The translations under genes and the position numbers were made by a program. DNA of 5,558 nucleotides from Clostridia bacterium (GTDB lineage Bacteria > Bacillota > Clostridia > Oscillospirales > CAG-272): contig JAFTLM010000214.1 of NCBI GenBank assembly GCA_017455945.1, positions 1 through 5,558 on the forward strand. The letters are read 5' to 3'. The notes beneath the pieces are model-generated. The model made no database searches. It saw nothing but the letters and a program-made list of their open reading frames with translations, and was not told where the DNA came from. Below are positions 4,708 to 5,558 of this stretch, in pieces. The first letter of the stretch is position 1; every line of letters starts with the position of its first letter.

Positions 4708-5328
4708 ATGGCTGATTGGCTGAAAAGGAACAAAAAAATATGCTTTATCGCAGGAAGTGCTATTCTTATATGTGCCGTCATTCTTTGCATTTTTTCGGTT
4801 TCGGAAGACGTTGAAAAACAAAACAGCGATATGCCCACTTTGATTGTGGAAACTCCGCAGAAATTAAGCGTGTCAGCCACAGACACCTTCACGCTTGACG
4901 TAAGCATATCCTCGCTTGGCGAGGCGGTTTATCCCGCCGCGAGTATGAGTATCGCATTTGATGCCTCACGCCTTGAATTTCTCGGTGTAGAGGAAGGAAA
5001 CGTGTTTATCAAGAGCGACAATACCTCGGGGCAAACGCTTCCTGAATGGAATTATAACACCGACACCTGCAACAAATCGGGGCTTATAAACATAATGTAT
5101 CTCGATATGACGGGCGGTAAATACGCCTTTTCAAGAAGTCTGCTTGCAGATGATAGCAACGTGGTGCTTCGCCTGAAATTCAGACTTTGCGGAAGTGCTC
5201 GCGCGGGCGACGTGTGCGACCTCATTGTAGAGGATGCCGTGTTCGCCGCCTCAGATGAAACGCAGAGCCTTGCGATGACGAGCAATACCTTGACCGTGAA
5301 AAACGGAAAGCTTGTGATTGGAGAATGA
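4708..5328 (+). CDS. Membrane-anchored single-cohesin protein
   Basis: This 206-aa protein starts at an ATG with a good ribosome site (GAGGGAG at 4695-4701, 6-base spacing). It has a short basic head (KRNKK), one hydrophobic segment at residues about 11-30 with no convincing cleavage site, then an outside domain at about 40-205. The domain reads as a cohesin: paired beta strands LSVSATDTFTLDVSIS, AASMSIAFDASRLEFLGVEEG, a middle INIMYLDMTGG strand, VVLRLKFRLCGSARAGDVCDLIVED and a final LTVKNGKLVIG strand. Cohesins bind the dockerin modules of partner proteins. It lies 64 bases after a dockerin-bearing gene and has only one cohesin, so it looks like a simple cell-surface dock for that protein, not a multi-enzyme scaffold. 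It overlaps or abuts the lipoprotein gene downstream, which suggests one operon. An uncleaved signal-anchor is my preferred topology; a cleaved signal peptide is possible. The specific pairing is inferred. Confidence 0.88.
   Translation: MADWLKRNKKICFIAGSAILICAVILCIFSVSEDVEKQNSDMPTLIVETPQKLSVSATDTFTLDVSISSLGEAVYPAASMSIAFDASRLEFLGVEEGNVFIKSDNTSGQTLPEWNYNTDTCNKSGLINIMYLDMTGGKYAFSRSLLADDSNVVLRLKFRLCGSARAGDVCDLIVEDAVFAASDETQSLAMTSNTLTVKNGKLVIGE
5320..5323 (+). promoter_or_regulatory. Ribosome site deciding among three ATG codons
   Basis: GGAG precedes three in-frame ATGs at 5325, 5328 and 5331 by 1, 4 and 7 bases. The 7-base spacing makes 5331 the best start. The site lies within the last codons of the cohesin gene, which points to coupled translation. 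Confidence 0.55.
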
Positions 5329-5330
5329 TG

Positions 5331-5558
5331 ATGAAACGCTTAATACCGATATTACTTATATTATCGCTTCTTCTGTCGTTGTTTTCCTGTGGAGGCAATT
5401 ATGCCGAAGTGGATCTGAGGCAGCCCGTACCTCTGTCCGAGGACGGTATTGTAGAAAAAGAACTCCTTGAGAAGATCAAGAACGAAAACGCCATTGCAAC
5501 CTTTACGGGAACATCCGGCGGACTGAATTATGAATGGACGATATTTGGCAGCGATCTC
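5331..5558 (+). CDS. Lipoprotein, N-terminal part (runs off window)
   Basis: Seventy-six codons are visible and the frame stays open to the window edge. It begins MKRLIPILLILSLLLSLFSC: a basic start, a Leu-rich core and a lipobox L17-F18-S19-C20, so the protein is probably diacylated at Cys20 and held on the outer face of the cell membrane. The following GGN residues and acidic linker fit a lipoprotein. The visible mature part (ENAIATFTGTSGGLNYEWTIFGSDL) looks like the start of a beta-rich domain that I do not recognise. The start is only 2 bases beyond the cohesin stop, or overlaps it by up to 4 bases if an earlier ATG is used, so it belongs to the same operon. A surface binding or hand-over role in corrinoid capture would fit the context but is not shown by its own sequence. 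Confidence 0.8.
   Translation, partial: MKRLIPILLILSLLLSLFSCGGNYAEVDLRQPVPLSEDGIVEKELLEKIKNENAIATFTGTSGGLNYEWTIFGSDL

Noticed and set aside
4092..4907. Long minus-strand open frame (271 aa) opposite the dockerin and cohesin genes
   Set aside because: It overlaps two well-supported plus-strand genes, has no recognisable domain or ribosome site, and is Cys/Ile-rich in a way typical of an antisense shadow.

Overview
The window looks like DNA from a gut-type, low-to-mid GC Firmicute (Clostridia, perhaps Oscillospirales/Ruminococcaceae). The evidence is a consensus sigma-A promoter, GGAGG-type ribosome sites, intrinsic terminators, and a cohesin/dockerin pair. The genus cannot be fixed from sequence alone. 

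Left part (1-880): the 3' end of a tyrosine recombinase (catalytic HxxR, GH and Tyr visible), a strong terminator, then about 530 bases without a gene. This stretch holds short direct and inverted repeats and a 42-base 3' fragment of tRNA-Trp on the minus strand, cut exactly at the anticodon loop. Such a fragment is the usual mark of an integrative-element attachment site. Its polarity places the right-hand DNA, including the B12 locus, inside an element, and the recombinase in a neighbouring one. 

Middle part (897-1841): a promoter with 17-base spacing drives a cobalamin-riboswitch aptamer with a terminator/antiterminator platform. It leads into a 91-aa basic protein with a homing-endonuclease-associated-repeat-like (HNR-like) motif. 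A second, separate cobalamin riboswitch follows, with its own terminator. 

Right part (1842-5558): three genes in a row, all apparently exported or surface-attached. The first is a 933-aa protein with a signal peptide, a transcobalamin-like (DUF4430-type) beta domain, a second beta domain, an alpha/alpha-toroid like that of intrinsic factor/transcobalamin, a cohesin-like module and a C-terminal type I dockerin. The second is a 206-aa membrane-anchored cohesin protein. The third is the start of a lipoprotein. 

My reading is that this is a B12-repressed surface corrinoid-capture system built like a miniature cellulosome. A secreted intrinsic-factor-like protein would dock through dockerin-cohesin binding onto a cell-anchored cohesin, and a lipoprotein may pass the ligand on. 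The domain calls and riboswitches are read from the sequence; corrinoid binding and the specific docking are inferred.
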